A stretch of DNA of 34,138 nt, from contig JAODAS010000278.1 in assembly GCA_025463555.1 (NCBI GenBank), positions 1 to 34,138 on the forward strand. The letters are read 5' to 3'. The notes under the pieces are model-generated. The model did no database searches and was not told the origin of the DNA. It saw only the letters and a program-made list of their open reading frames with translations. Position numbers and translations under genes: made by a program. This document shows, one piece after another, positions 26,644 through 34,077 of this stretch (positions are counted from its first letter, which is position 1; each line of letters starts with the position of its first letter). This DNA comes from Schumannella sp. Lineage in GTDB: Bacteria > Actinomycetota > Actinomycetes > Actinomycetales > Microbacteriaceae.

Positions 26644-28080
26644 CTACTGGACGGTGAGCGTGCGGAACGCGCCCGGAACGACAGCGTCGGCGCCGACACG
26701 CCAGTAGCCGAACCAGCCGGCCTGGCCGGTGGGCCGCGCGGTCGCCGAGTCCTTGACCATCGGCTCGTACATCACCGTCATGCCGACGCGGTCGACGATC
26801 GCGTACTGCGAGAAGTCACCGGCGACGGCGATCTTGCTGCCGGTGGTCGTGGTGCCGACCATCGTGGTGGACTCGTACAGCGGCATGTCGAGGACACGTT
26901 CCGGCTGGCCGGCGCCGAGGTTGGTCCAGTAGGACGAACCGCCGGCGGTGTCGAACTGGCGGGTCTTGTTGATGATCGCGACGTTCGCGATGATCGCGAG
27001 AGACTCGCTGTTGAGACGGAACCGGGGCGGGATCGCAGCCTGGAGGGCGTACACGTCCGCGATCGCGTACGTGGCAACACCTGCCGTGGTGACAGCCGTG
27101 GTCGCGGCGGTGACGATGCCCTTGGGGACACCACCGGTGCCAGCGCCGGTCGCGAACGCGGCCTCCTCGAGACGGTCCTTCGCGTCCGTGAGGAGCGCCG
27201 GGAACTGGGTCGCGAAGTCCGAGTCGCTGAGGATTTCATACGAACCGAACACCCATGCGGCCGCCTTCTGCGGGGTGATGACCGGCTGCGCCACGCCGGG
27301 GGTGTTGTCGCCGACAACTCCCGCCTCCGCGAGCCATGCCGCGTTCACGCCGGCGGACGTGACGCCTTCCCAGAAGTTCGTCGTGATCGTCTTGATCTGC
27401 GAGATCTTCCGGAACGGGTTCGCCGAACCGGAGTTCGTGAGCACGATCGTCGGGTCCAGAGTCACCGGGATCAGGAAGCCGCCGTTCGCGCCCGTGAGGG
27501 ACAGCGCGGCACGGACGGAAGCCTGCTCGTCCGGGTCGAGGGCGTTGATCTCGCCCTTCTTCTTGATGATGTTCTTGAACGCCCGGTGGTAGGCGTCCGA
27601 TCCGGTGAGGAGGACGTGACGGGAGATACCGCCATCGTCGCCCTCGTTCTCGTCGTTCTCGATAAGCCGGGTGACCTTCTCGGCCGCGGCGTCCGACAGT
27701 GAGTAGCGGGCGCTCGACTTGGTTGCCGCCTCGACAGCGTCGAACGCACGGCCGCGCATGTCATCGAGGTCGATCGCCCGAGCCTGGACGGCACGGGTCG
27801 AGTCGAACGGGTCGCGCGTGGTGCGGGAGAAGAACTCCGGGCTCTTCGGCGCGCCGTCCTTCACGTTGGCGGGATCGAGGGCCGCGGAGCGGATGGTCTC
27901 GATCTTCTCGGCACGGGCGGCGAGCGGTGCACGCTCGGTCTCGAGGTTGTCGAACTCGGTCTCGAGCTCGACGAACCGGGCCGACTCTTCGTCGGTGGGC
28001 TCTTCGATCTCGGACAGGGTGAGCAGTTCGGTGCGGATCGCGCTCATGCGCGTCAGCACCTCATTCAGTCGAACAGTCAT
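26644..28080 (-). CDS. Major capsid protein (HK97 fold) with N-terminal scaffold domain
   Basis: 478 aa, ATG at 28080 overlapping the protease stop (ATGA). Residues 1-165 form a charged coiled-coil delta domain that would scaffold and then be cleaved by the prohead protease. The capsid domain follows, with FLIPVTLDPTIVLTNSGSANPFRKI, WLAEAGVV, AFATGAGTGGVPKGIV and the C-terminal FGYWRVGADAVVPGAF. Main head building block. Length and order are standard. Confidence 0.95.
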   Translation of the reverse strand: MTVRLNEVLTRMSAIRTELLTLSEIEEPTDEESARFVELETEFDNLETERAPLAARAEKIETIRSAALDPANVKDGAPKSPEFFSRTTRDPFDSTRAVQARAIDLDDMRGRAFDAVEAATKSSARYSLSDAAAEKVTRLIENDENEGDDGGISRHVLLTGSDAYHRAFKNIIKKKGEINALDPDEQASVRAALSLTGANGGFLIPVTLDPTIVLTNSGSANPFRKISQIKTITTNFWEGVTSAGVNAAWLAEAGVVGDNTPGVAQPVITPQKAAAWVFGSYEILSDSDFATQFPALLTDAKDRLEEAAFATGAGTGGVPKGIVTAATTAVTTAGVATYAIADVYALQAAIPPRFRLNSESLAIIANVAIINKTRQFDTAGGSSYWTNLGAGQPERVLDMPLYESTTMVGTTTTGSKIAVAGDFSQYAIVDRVGMTVMYEPMVKDSATARPTGQAGWFGYWRVGADAVVPGAFRTLTVQ

Positions 28081-28985
28081 TGCGTGCCTCCTAGGCGTGT
28101 TGCGGCGAGGATTTCCCTCGTCCGCTGTGACAGGAACAACCGACCCGAGTGCAGAAGCGGCTCGACGGTGCCGGCACCAGAAGGTGTGGCGGACCTGCCC
28201 GGCGCGTCAGCGAGACGCGTGGACAAGTGGCTAAGGCGGGTGAGGAACGCCGACCGGTCATCGGAATCGACCGGGTCAGGGTTCGACACCCCAAGAATCT
28301 GCGAGATCACCATCTGCGCCTGATCGAGCGCAGCATCGGTCTTGCACAGCGCATTCACGATCGGGTCGAGCGCGGCGTCACCTTCGGCGAGGTTCTCGAG
28401 GATCAGGGACAGCAGCAGCGTGTCCGTGTCCGCCAGGGACCGGACGCCCACGATCGCGGCGTCCGAGTAGGCGGGGAACGGTGTGGGCCCGTATTCGCGG
28501 AGGTTGATCTCCTGCCGGGTCACCAGCTGCCGCGCACCCGACGCATCCGGACGGAACCCGCCACGCGGCTTCGACTTGTCGGAGCGGACGAACGCGCCCG
28601 CGAACGACTGCGCTCGCAGCGAGTCCGACTTGATCGCCTCGAGGGTGGCCTCACCGAGCGGGGTGTTGTTGTACCGGGTGACGGTGAGCAGCCCCCGCGA
28701 ATCAGCGCGCACCTCGAGCGGGGTACCGATCGGCATCGAACCTGAGTCGGACGGGGTGCCGTAGATCGTCATCCCGTGGTTGTAGAGCACGGAGAACCGG
28801 GTGCCCTTGTCCGAGAGGGTCTTATTGAACGCGGTCGGGTCGATGCGCTCGGAGTAGATGCCGTCGCCGTCGCTGATCGGGACTTCCTGCCCGAACACGG
28901 CCGCGTAGGCCTCCACAGTGCGGCCGTCGCCGCCGGCGCGGATCTTGATGTCTTCGAGCGGGAACGATCGAGTGAAGTCGTTCAC
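28077..28985 (-). CDS. HK97-family prohead protease
   Basis: 302 aa from GTG at 28985, overlapping portal's stop as GTGA and preceded by GGAGG; the 378-aa ORF start is inside the portal gene. Contains YAAVFGQEV, ERIDPTAFNKTL, VLYNHG (His), SLRAQSFAGAF (Ser) and REYGPTPFPAYSDA, the S78-type serine protease layout. It cleaves the capsid scaffold domain. The C-terminal 100 residues extend beyond the protease fold. Confidence 0.9.
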   Translation of the reverse strand: MNDFTRSFPLEDIKIRAGGDGRTVEAYAAVFGQEVPISDGDGIYSERIDPTAFNKTLSDKGTRFSVLYNHGMTIYGTPSDSGSMPIGTPLEVRADSRGLLTVTRYNNTPLGEATLEAIKSDSLRAQSFAGAFVRSDKSKPRGGFRPDASGARQLVTRQEINLREYGPTPFPAYSDAAIVGVRSLADTDTLLLSLILENLAEGDAALDPIVNALCKTDAALDQAQMVISQILGVSNPDPVDSDDRSAFLTRLSHLSTRLADAPGRSATPSGAGTVEPLLHSGRLFLSQRTREILAATRLGGTQ

Positions 28986-30268
28986 GGTGTACCTCCGATA
29001 TCGGGAATCTGGCCTGCCGGTGCGAGTTGAACGGAGACGAGTCCGGTGTGCTTGAGCAGGGTCATGTCGCCGCTGACCACGGCTGAGACGACGGTTTCGG
29101 GGTCGTAGCCGGCGTTCACGAGGTTCATCACGGCGATCGACATCTGGGCGTTGCCCTTCTGCCGGGATTCCTCCGCGTCGCGCAGGGCTGGAATGTCGCG
29201 GGAGTCGAACCACAGCTCGGCGCCGTCACGGACGGTGACGAACTTCGCCAACGCAGCGCACGCACCACGCCACAGCGGGTGCATCGTGGAGTCTGCGAAG
29301 TTCCGGTAAGCGGCCGCGTAGTTCGCCATCGTCGAGGCGTCCAGGCCACCCTGCAGCCCGGCCACGATCGGGGGCGTACCGCCGGCGGCAGCGATCCGCA
29401 CTTCGCCGGCTTCCCGCAATGCGGAGAACTCCATGTTCTTGAACGTGCCGCCGACGACAGTGACGTCGGCGCCCTCGTCAAGGATCAGGGTCTTGTTCGC
29501 GTTCTCCACACCGCCGTGATCCGACTGGATCTGATCGCGCAGCTTCTTGATCCAGGTCGGGTCGACCTTGCCCGCGTACCTGATGAGCATGTTCGGGGTG
29601 GCGGCGTTCTCGAAGAACTTCTGCTCGTGGACGGACATGGCCATGTCGGCGTTGATCTCGCGGACCACTGGTGTCAGCCATGACATGCCCCGCCACGGTG
29701 CGAGCGGGTCGGGCACAGGTGACCAGTGCGCGACCTCGTCGACCGGGTAGAACACCGGGTCGCCCTGGCCGCCCTCTGAGTAGGCGTACCCGATGACTTC
29801 GCGGTAGCAGTTCTCCGTGACCGGGTCGGTGAGCTCGACGGAGAGGATCTTCACCCAGTCGGGTCGCAGCCGTTCCAGGCGCGTGTCGTTGATGCGGTGG
29901 ATGAACGCATTGCCGGCGAGGTCAGCGTCCTGAATCATCCGGCCCAGCAGTTCCGATGTGGAACCGCCCGGCCACGGCGACTCGAGCATCAGCAGTGACT
30001 GGTCGCCCCACAGCTTCTTGTCTGACAGGTTCCGGTACTTGAACGTCGCCTCACTGAATAGCCGCAGGCGGGCGTTTAGCACGGCGAACACGGGCCCGTT
30101 GCCCTGGTATCCGACCGTCGAGTACGACATGAAGTCGTTGCCGATCGACTCGCCCCCCACGTTGCCGGCCGAGTTGTACGACTGCATGAACCCCACGCCG
30201 GCGCCCGTGTAGTTCGCGTCGGTCGGGTAGGGGACGATCACCCCACGGAGACGGTCGATGAGCCTCAT
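28982..30268 (-). CDS. Portal protein
   Basis: 428 aa, ATG at 30268 overlapping the small membrane-protein gene (ATGA). HK97-type portal features: WGDQSLLMLESPWPGGSTSELLGRMIQDADLAGNAFIH, HWSPVPDPLAPWRGMSWL, and ANKTLILDEGADVTVVGGTFK. It forms the dodecameric channel for DNA packaging, at the vertex to which terminase docks. Full length for the family. Confidence 0.95.
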   Translation of the reverse strand: MRLIDRLRGVIVPYPTDANYTGAGVGFMQSYNSAGNVGGESIGNDFMSYSTVGYQGNGPVFAVLNARLRLFSEATFKYRNLSDKKLWGDQSLLMLESPWPGGSTSELLGRMIQDADLAGNAFIHRINDTRLERLRPDWVKILSVELTDPVTENCYREVIGYAYSEGGQGDPVFYPVDEVAHWSPVPDPLAPWRGMSWLTPVVREINADMAMSVHEQKFFENAATPNMLIRYAGKVDPTWIKKLRDQIQSDHGGVENANKTLILDEGADVTVVGGTFKNMEFSALREAGEVRIAAAGGTPPIVAGLQGGLDASTMANYAAAYRNFADSTMHPLWRGACAALAKFVTVRDGAELWFDSRDIPALRDAEESRQKGNAQMSIAVMNLVNAGYDPETVVSAVVSGDMTLLKHTGLVSVQLAPAGQIPDIGGTP

Positions 30269-30417
30269 GGGCGCTCCTTCCCGTCGTCATGGAACAGAGC
30301 GATCAGCCCGATTGCGACCGAGCCCACGGCAAGGCCGGCGCCCGGGTGAATCCACCACCCGATCCCGACCCCGAAGCCGACCGCTGCGATGATGAGGAGA
30401 GTCAGCGATAGACGCAC
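30265..30417 (-). CDS. 50-aa membrane protein between terminase and portal (below the ORF-track cutoff)
   Basis: GTG at 30417 with AAGGGGAT upstream; stop overlaps the portal ATG. Two hydrophobic stretches (LSLTLLIIAAVGFGVGIGWW and AGLAVGSVAIGLIALF) separated by IHPG, ending in a charged tail (HDDGKERP). A small membrane protein in this position is unexpected for the head genes. Function unknown. Confidence 0.6.
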   Translation of the reverse strand: MRLSLTLLIIAAVGFGVGIGWWIHPGAGLAVGSVAIGLIALFHDDGKERP

Positions 30418-30427
30418 AGGATCCCCT

Positions 30428-31966
30428 TCACAGGAAGTAGACAGACGGTTCGGCTGGTGCTGGTACAGCGGTCAGAGCCCACAACGCGACAGTCGCCGCG
30501 TACAGCGGGGTGATGTCGGATGCGGACTTGCGTCGCCCCCAACGCCACGCACCTTCGCCGTCCTCAGTGTTCTTGCGGGCACCCTTGAGCGCGTCGGTGA
30601 GGTCCGACTGGCCGATATGCCGCAGCCCTTTGGTCGTGGCGAGGTCGAAGAACATGCCGCACGCAGCCGGCACGTCAGCCGACTTGACGAAACCCACAGC
30701 GACTTTCGCTGTCGTGAGCGACGGTATGAGCGGTTCAGCGCCCGACCCCGACACGATCGTGAGCTCGAACCCAGGGTGGGACTCCTGCAACTCGAGGGCA
30801 CGCTCCACAATCCACTCGACGCCCGCCCGATGGTCGATGACGCCGGCGCGTGAAGCAATCTCGACATGCGGGAGGCCGTCATCCCGGAACCCGGCGACAG
30901 CGATCGACGCCCAGGCACGACTGGGGGACACGTCGAGCACGAACTTCGGCGGCCCCGTCACCTTCGACTTCGGGTCGAGACAGTCAGCCCATTTCGCCGA
31001 GTCGATCACCGTGTCTGGTGCGTCCTCGAGTGTCGGCCAGATCGACAGGCGCTCCCGGAGGAATCCCTCGATGTCGGACTGGGCGGCTTCCCACTCGGCG
31101 TCGATCGTCTCGTGGAGGAGGCGGATTGCGCCGAGCGCCGGATTCGCCTGCGCTCTCGCTGCCCATGATGTCGGGTCGATCTTGTGCTTCGGATCGCCAG
31201 AGCCGGTCGGTGACCATTCCGCCCACGCTGCCCGCTTCGATTCGCCCTTGCGGCCGACGTCGCGGATGCCGGTCCATATCTCCGAGTTGTTCTCCTCGGA
31301 AGGCACCGTGCCCGTGTAGATCAGCTGGCGGTTCACTCCCTGCGCTGCGGTCGCGTACAGCATCGCCCGGTGGGCGAGGGTGGAGAACTCCTGCGCCTCG
31401 TCGAAGATCACACGTCGCGGTGAGAACCCGCGACCGGATGACTTTGACCGGGCGAGGAACGCCAACCGTGAGCCGTCACGCAACTCGATGACGTGCTGTC
31501 CGGTCAGACCGCCGTCCCACCGCACGACCTCAGCAGCGAGATCGTCGTTGGCCTGGATCAGCGTCTTCACCCGCAGGTACGCCTCGTCGGATGTCTTCAG
31601 TTCGTGCGCAGTCCAGAGCGTGAAGTTCTTCGCGCCGGGACGCTTCGGGTCAGTCCCGAACTGGCGCCCGCCGAGGTGTGCCTCGAACAGCGACCAGACC
31701 GCGATCGCCTCGAGCCATCCGCCCTTGCCGTTCTGACGGGCGACCAATGCGCCAACCGACGACGCGGACACGTTGCCGTTCAACGTCGCGAGCGTGATGC
31801 AGACCAGCAGGCATTGCCATGGATCGAGTGTCTGCCCGCACATCGCCATCACGTCGATGGCGTCGCGGGCATCATCCTCGCTGTCGAACTCAGGACGGTG
31901 CAGAACCCGCGGCTTCTGGCGCCCGCTCGGCAGCACGAGCGGCTCGACGCTCAAGGAGTTGGTCAA
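30428..31966 (-). CDS. terL: Terminase large subunit
   Basis: 512 aa from TTG at 31966 (AGAGG upstream), overlapping the small subunit gene by 77 bp. ATPase domain with Walker A ARQNGKGG (about 76-83) and Walker B VIFDEAQEF (about 186-194); nuclease domain with FVLDVSP and the C-terminal DITPLYAATVALWAL. It translocates DNA into the prohead and cuts at the packaging site. The start is the least certain point; the next Met is codon 40. Confidence 0.93.
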   Translation of the reverse strand: MTNSLSVEPLVLPSGRQKPRVLHRPEFDSEDDARDAIDVMAMCGQTLDPWQCLLVCITLATLNGNVSASSVGALVARQNGKGGWLEAIAVWSLFEAHLGGRQFGTDPKRPGAKNFTLWTAHELKTSDEAYLRVKTLIQANDDLAAEVVRWDGGLTGQHVIELRDGSRLAFLARSKSSGRGFSPRRVIFDEAQEFSTLAHRAMLYATAAQGVNRQLIYTGTVPSEENNSEIWTGIRDVGRKGESKRAAWAEWSPTGSGDPKHKIDPTSWAARAQANPALGAIRLLHETIDAEWEAAQSDIEGFLRERLSIWPTLEDAPDTVIDSAKWADCLDPKSKVTGPPKFVLDVSPSRAWASIAVAGFRDDGLPHVEIASRAGVIDHRAGVEWIVERALELQESHPGFELTIVSGSGAEPLIPSLTTAKVAVGFVKSADVPAACGMFFDLATTKGLRHIGQSDLTDALKGARKNTEDGEGAWRWGRRKSASDITPLYAATVALWALTAVPAPAEPSVYFL

Positions 31967-32273
31967 TGCCAGACCTCTTCTTCACGATCGTCTCAACCTT
32001 CGGAACACCCAGCTGGGCGAGGATCGCCTTGAGCGCCGACGCCTGTTGCCGCGCCTCCGAAAGCACGCCATCGAACTTCACCTGCGCGACACGGCCCTCG
32101 TGATCCACCAGGCGGAACCGCAGCAGCTCCAGAACGCCCTTGCCGTCGATGATCCGGTCTAGGTCATCAAGCCGATCGGCGATCCGACCCGCCTCAACGA
32201 TCAGCGCACGAGTGCGCACATCGGTCGCCTCAGTGATCAGCGCGCGCAGCCCGTCGCCCGTCGAAACGTCCAC
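31890..32273 (-). CDS. terS: Terminase small subunit-like protein
   Basis: 127 aa from GTG at 32273 with GGGAGG upstream. Helical, Asp/Arg/Leu-rich sequence (LIVEAGRIADRLDDLDRIID, ALKAILAQLGVPKV) with a basic C-terminus. It precedes and overlaps terL and lies next to the candidate cos, the expected position. Family assignment rests on position and size, since small subunits diverge quickly. Confidence 0.65.
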   Translation of the reverse strand: MDVSTGDGLRALITEATDVRTRALIVEAGRIADRLDDLDRIIDGKGVLELLRFRLVDHEGRVAQVKFDGVLSEARQQASALKAILAQLGVPKVETIVKKRSGIDQLLERRAARAAERAPEAAGSAPS

Positions 32274-32283
32274 GCCGGCCTCC

Positions 32284-32352
32284 CTAAAAAAAAGAGTTGA
32301 CTGGCGGGTCCGCGCGGGTTGGCGGCTTCCGGAGTTGACCCCCCGCCCCCCA
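32284..32352. other. Candidate cos region
   Basis: Non-coding stretch between HNH and terminase small subunit. It contains an A8 tract, two copies of GAGTTGAC (32294-32301 and 32332-32339) and CCCCCCGCCCCCC at 32339-32351, resembling the C-rich 3' overhangs reported for many actinophages. If correct, the virion DNA would begin here with the terminase genes and end with HNH. Confidence 0.5.
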
Positions 32353-32360
32353 TTGGTTGG

Positions 32361-32672
32361 TCACCAGTCTTGGGAGGCGTGAGTGGTCCGGGAGGGCGAT
32401 GCCTTGCCGTGTTTGCGTGCTGCTATCTCTTTGCCGCCACGGCTGGCACCGTCGAGCTGGTTGCAGTCTGCGTGGACGGGGCCGATCCATGCGGTTCGGT
32501 TGTTGTTGTGTCCAAGGGCCCACGGTGTTCCGGGTCTTATCCATCTGTCTGCGTGGATGCAGACAGGCTGTGCACAGTAGGCACGGCCAGCGTTGACTGT
32601 GGGGGTCAGGCGTCGGCGTTCTTTTTGGTGCGCGTATCCGTAGCCACGTTGGGTGGTGCTCTTCTTCGGCAT
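32361..32672 (-). CDS. HNH endonuclease next to terminase
   Basis: 103 aa, ATG at 32672. Basic N-terminus (PKKSTTQRGYGYAHQKERRR), then YCAQPVC, and the HNH block RPGTPWALGHNNNRTAWIGPVHADCNQ. HNH proteins encoded beside terminase work with it in cos cleavage in HK97-like phages, so a packaging role is likely. Lies 7 bp after the 57-aa gene. Confidence 0.88.
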   Translation of the reverse strand: MPKKSTTQRGYGYAHQKERRRLTPTVNAGRAYCAQPVCIHADRWIRPGTPWALGHNNNRTAWIGPVHADCNQLDGASRGGKEIAARKHGKASPSRTTHASQDW

Positions 32673-32679
32673 GGGCTGC

Positions 32680-32853
32680 CTAGGCGTCGAGCTTCGTGAA
32701 GCCGCACTGCTCGAGCATATTGGTGAGGATCTCGGTAGAGACTTTGACGTACTCGCTTACCCCGTCGTGGAACACGTCGGCAATCGTCGTTGTCGTGCGG
32801 CCGTGCTCGTCGGTGGTTGAGTACCGATCGGTACGGACCAGTCGGTCAGCCAT
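32680..32853 (-). CDS. 57-aa protein, first gene of the late operon (below the ORF-track cutoff)
   Basis: ATG at 32853 with GGGAGGCG upstream; stop TAG at 32680. The sequence (RLVRTDRYSTTDEHGRTTTT, then ADVFHDGVSEYVKVSTEIL) is a plausible small soluble protein. The track's ORF 32757..33062 in another frame crosses the terminator and is rejected. It is the first gene after that terminator, so the late promoter should lie at about 32854-32980. Confidence 0.65.
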   Translation of the reverse strand: MADRLVRTDRYSTTDEHGRTTTTIADVFHDGVSEYVKVSTEILTNMLEQCGFTKLDA

Positions 32854-32983
32854 GGGAACGCCTCCCGAAGTTCAGTGCCCCGATACCAGGCCGTCGTGGC
32901 TCGCGTGTGTTCAGTTGTCGCAGCACCCGAATGCTGCTTCTCGACCGGGTGGCGACCGTGGCCGTTGCCGGGAGGCATAAGAA
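32854..32983 (-). promoter_or_regulatory. Presumed late promoter region
   Basis: Non-coding interval between the terminator at 32984-33019 and the first late gene at 32853. I see no consensus -10/-35 for the minus strand that stands out, so a dedicated activator or a non-consensus promoter is possible. Assignment is by position only. Confidence 0.35.
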
Positions 32984-33019
32984 AAGCCCCGCCTGATCGG
33001 GTGGTGATCGGCGGGGCTT
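32984..33019 (-). terminator. Rho-independent terminator ending the 33817-33129 operon
   Basis: On the minus strand AAGCCCCGCC pairs with GGCGGGGCTT, extended by internal GATC/GATC, and is followed by TTCTTATG, giving a TTTT tract. It lies about 110 bp after the stop at 33129. The interval 33020-33128 holds no gene that I can support. Confidence 0.85.
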
Positions 33020-33128
33020 CCGGAAGTTGACGCACTCGTGCAGCGCATGACCAGTATGACACGAGAGTTACACCGTTGTCATTCGATTCGGCGAGTGTGG
33101 GTGTGCGGCGTGTCGTTCAGCGAAGCGA

Positions 33129-33575
33129 TCAGCGGACTCCGAGGATTTTGTCGAAGTCCAGGCGGTCAACCCATGAGTAGCCAGATTCGACGCTCACCGT
33201 CTTCGCATTCACGCGGACGACCTTCCGCCATCCGGCAGGGGTGCGCACGAATTTCGATCCCGTGAGATCCCCGCGCGTCAGTCGCGTTCTGTCGCGTTCG
33301 GCAATGGTGCGTTCGTAGTAGCGCAGCTTGGTCGCATAGTACTCGAGCTTCTCGCTGGCTTCCTTCCACGCGCGGTCTGCGGAGTTCAGTGCGCTGCGTA
33401 CCTGCCTGGCCGCGCGTTGGTTGCCGCTTCCGCCAAACCCCGGGATGCCACCACCGAGCTCGCTAGCGGCCCCGCCGCGGGCCTCAGCACGAGCTAAACG
33501 TTCTTCCCAGCGAGCCTTTCCCTCTAGCGCCCATTCCCGCTTTTCTTCGAGGGTGCGACCGACTGTTTCGCTCAT
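33129..33575 (-). CDS. Hypothetical coiled-coil protein
   Basis: 148 aa from ATG at 33575, overlapping the previous stop as ATGA. The N-terminal half is a highly charged helix (TLEEKREWALEGKARWEERL, EKLEYYATKLRYYERTI) interrupted by a Gly-rich loop (GGGIPGFGGSG). The C-terminal part (GSKFVRTPAGWRKVVRVNAKT) looks like a small beta domain. Some resemblance to DUF3560-type proteins, not certain. Last gene before the terminator. Confidence 0.65.
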   Translation of the reverse strand: MSETVGRTLEEKREWALEGKARWEERLARAEARGGAASELGGGIPGFGGSGNQRAARQVRSALNSADRAWKEASEKLEYYATKLRYYERTIAERDRTRLTRGDLTGSKFVRTPAGWRKVVRVNAKTVSVESGYSWVDRLDFDKILGVR

Positions 33576-33817
33576 GAGTTGGCCTCCATCTTTGCCCACG
33601 TGAGGCTGTACGCGGAACCGGTGTGGCTGCCCGCTGCGTCGAATATGTGCCAGTCGCATCCGGTCATGCGCCACGACTTGCGAATGGTCTGGCCGGTGAA
33701 CAGGTTGACGTATTCGCTGATGTACAGTTCGCCGTCGTGACGAAAGCTCTTGCCCTTGCTCTTTGTCCAGGCGATGTCGGTGTGGTGGGCTACGTTCTGG
33801 GCTGCTGTCGTGTTCAT
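33572..33817 (-). CDS. Hypothetical 81-aa protein from a strong leaderless promoter
   Basis: Start ATG 33817, chosen because TACACT lies exactly 6 nt upstream and TTGACA 18 bp before that; the track's start at 33853 would be upstream of the promoter. The sequence (KSFRHDGELYISEYVNLFTG, WHIFDAAGSHTGSAYSLTWAKM) is a compact beta-rich domain with aromatic residues. No family recognised. Divergent from the HTH gene at 33874, which may control it. Confidence 0.7.
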   Translation of the reverse strand: MNTTAAQNVAHHTDIAWTKSKGKSFRHDGELYISEYVNLFTGQTIRKSWRMTGCDWHIFDAAGSHTGSAYSLTWAKMEANS

Positions 33818-33823
33818 ATCTAT

Positions 33824-33853
33824 AGTGTAGCGCGCTTTACACTCTGATGTCAA
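33824..33853 (-). promoter_or_regulatory. Near-consensus sigma70-type promoter
   Basis: Minus strand: TTGACA (33853-33848), 18-bp spacer, TACACT (33829-33824), then 6 nt to ATG 33817. It is the best -35/-10 pair in the window. The inverted repeat GTGTA-N8-TACAC at 33825-33842 covers the -10, suggesting repression. Confidence 0.75.
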
Positions 33854-33861
33854 GTGTGGTG

Positions 33862-33867
33862 TACGCT
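33862..33867 (+). promoter_or_regulatory. Candidate leaderless -10 box TACGCT
   Basis: TACGCT, then 6 nt, then ATG 33874, with no Shine-Dalgarno. The element TGTACGCTTTAC here resembles TGTAGCGCGCTTTAC over the divergent promoter, so one protein may bind both. Confidence 0.45.
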
Positions 33868-33873
33868 TTACTT

Positions 33874-34077
33874 ATGATCAGCGATTACGACGCAGAGACC
33901 CTCGACCTCCACCGCGCCAACGTGGCAGAGAAGACCGAAGCGCTCGAACAGGCGAAAGCCGGCCGCGACGACCACGTCCGTGCCCTACTCGCCAAGGGAG
34001 TCGGCCCCACCGAATTAGGCCGCCTCACAGGACTCTCCCGCGAGCGCATCTACCAGATCAAAGAGAACCGGAGGTAG
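33874..34077 (+). CDS. Small HTH protein on the plus strand at the circle junction
   Basis: 67 aa from ATG at 33874. The N-terminal half is a charged helix (TLDLHRANVAEKTEALEQAK, AGRDDHVRALL) and the C-terminal half is a helix-turn-helix (GVGPTELGRLTGLSRERIYQIKE), a sigma-70-region-4-like or resolvase-like HTH often found in small phage regulators. It is divergent from the 33817 gene with shared repeats in the 56-bp gap, so autoregulation is likely. Its last 66 bases are also bases 1-66 of the window. Track start 33847 is upstream of the promoter and rejected. Confidence 0.75.
   Translation: MISDYDAETLDLHRANVAEKTEALEQAKAGRDDHVRALLAKGVGPTELGRLTGLSRERIYQIKENRR

Noticed and set aside
26593-27702. 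369-aa plus-strand ORF
   Set aside because: Antisense to the major capsid gene and crosses its 3' hairpin; Arg/Gly/Asp-rich shadow translation.
32757-33062. 101-aa minus-strand ORF
   Set aside because: It runs through the terminator at 32984-33019, and its lower part overlaps the 57-aa gene in a worse frame.
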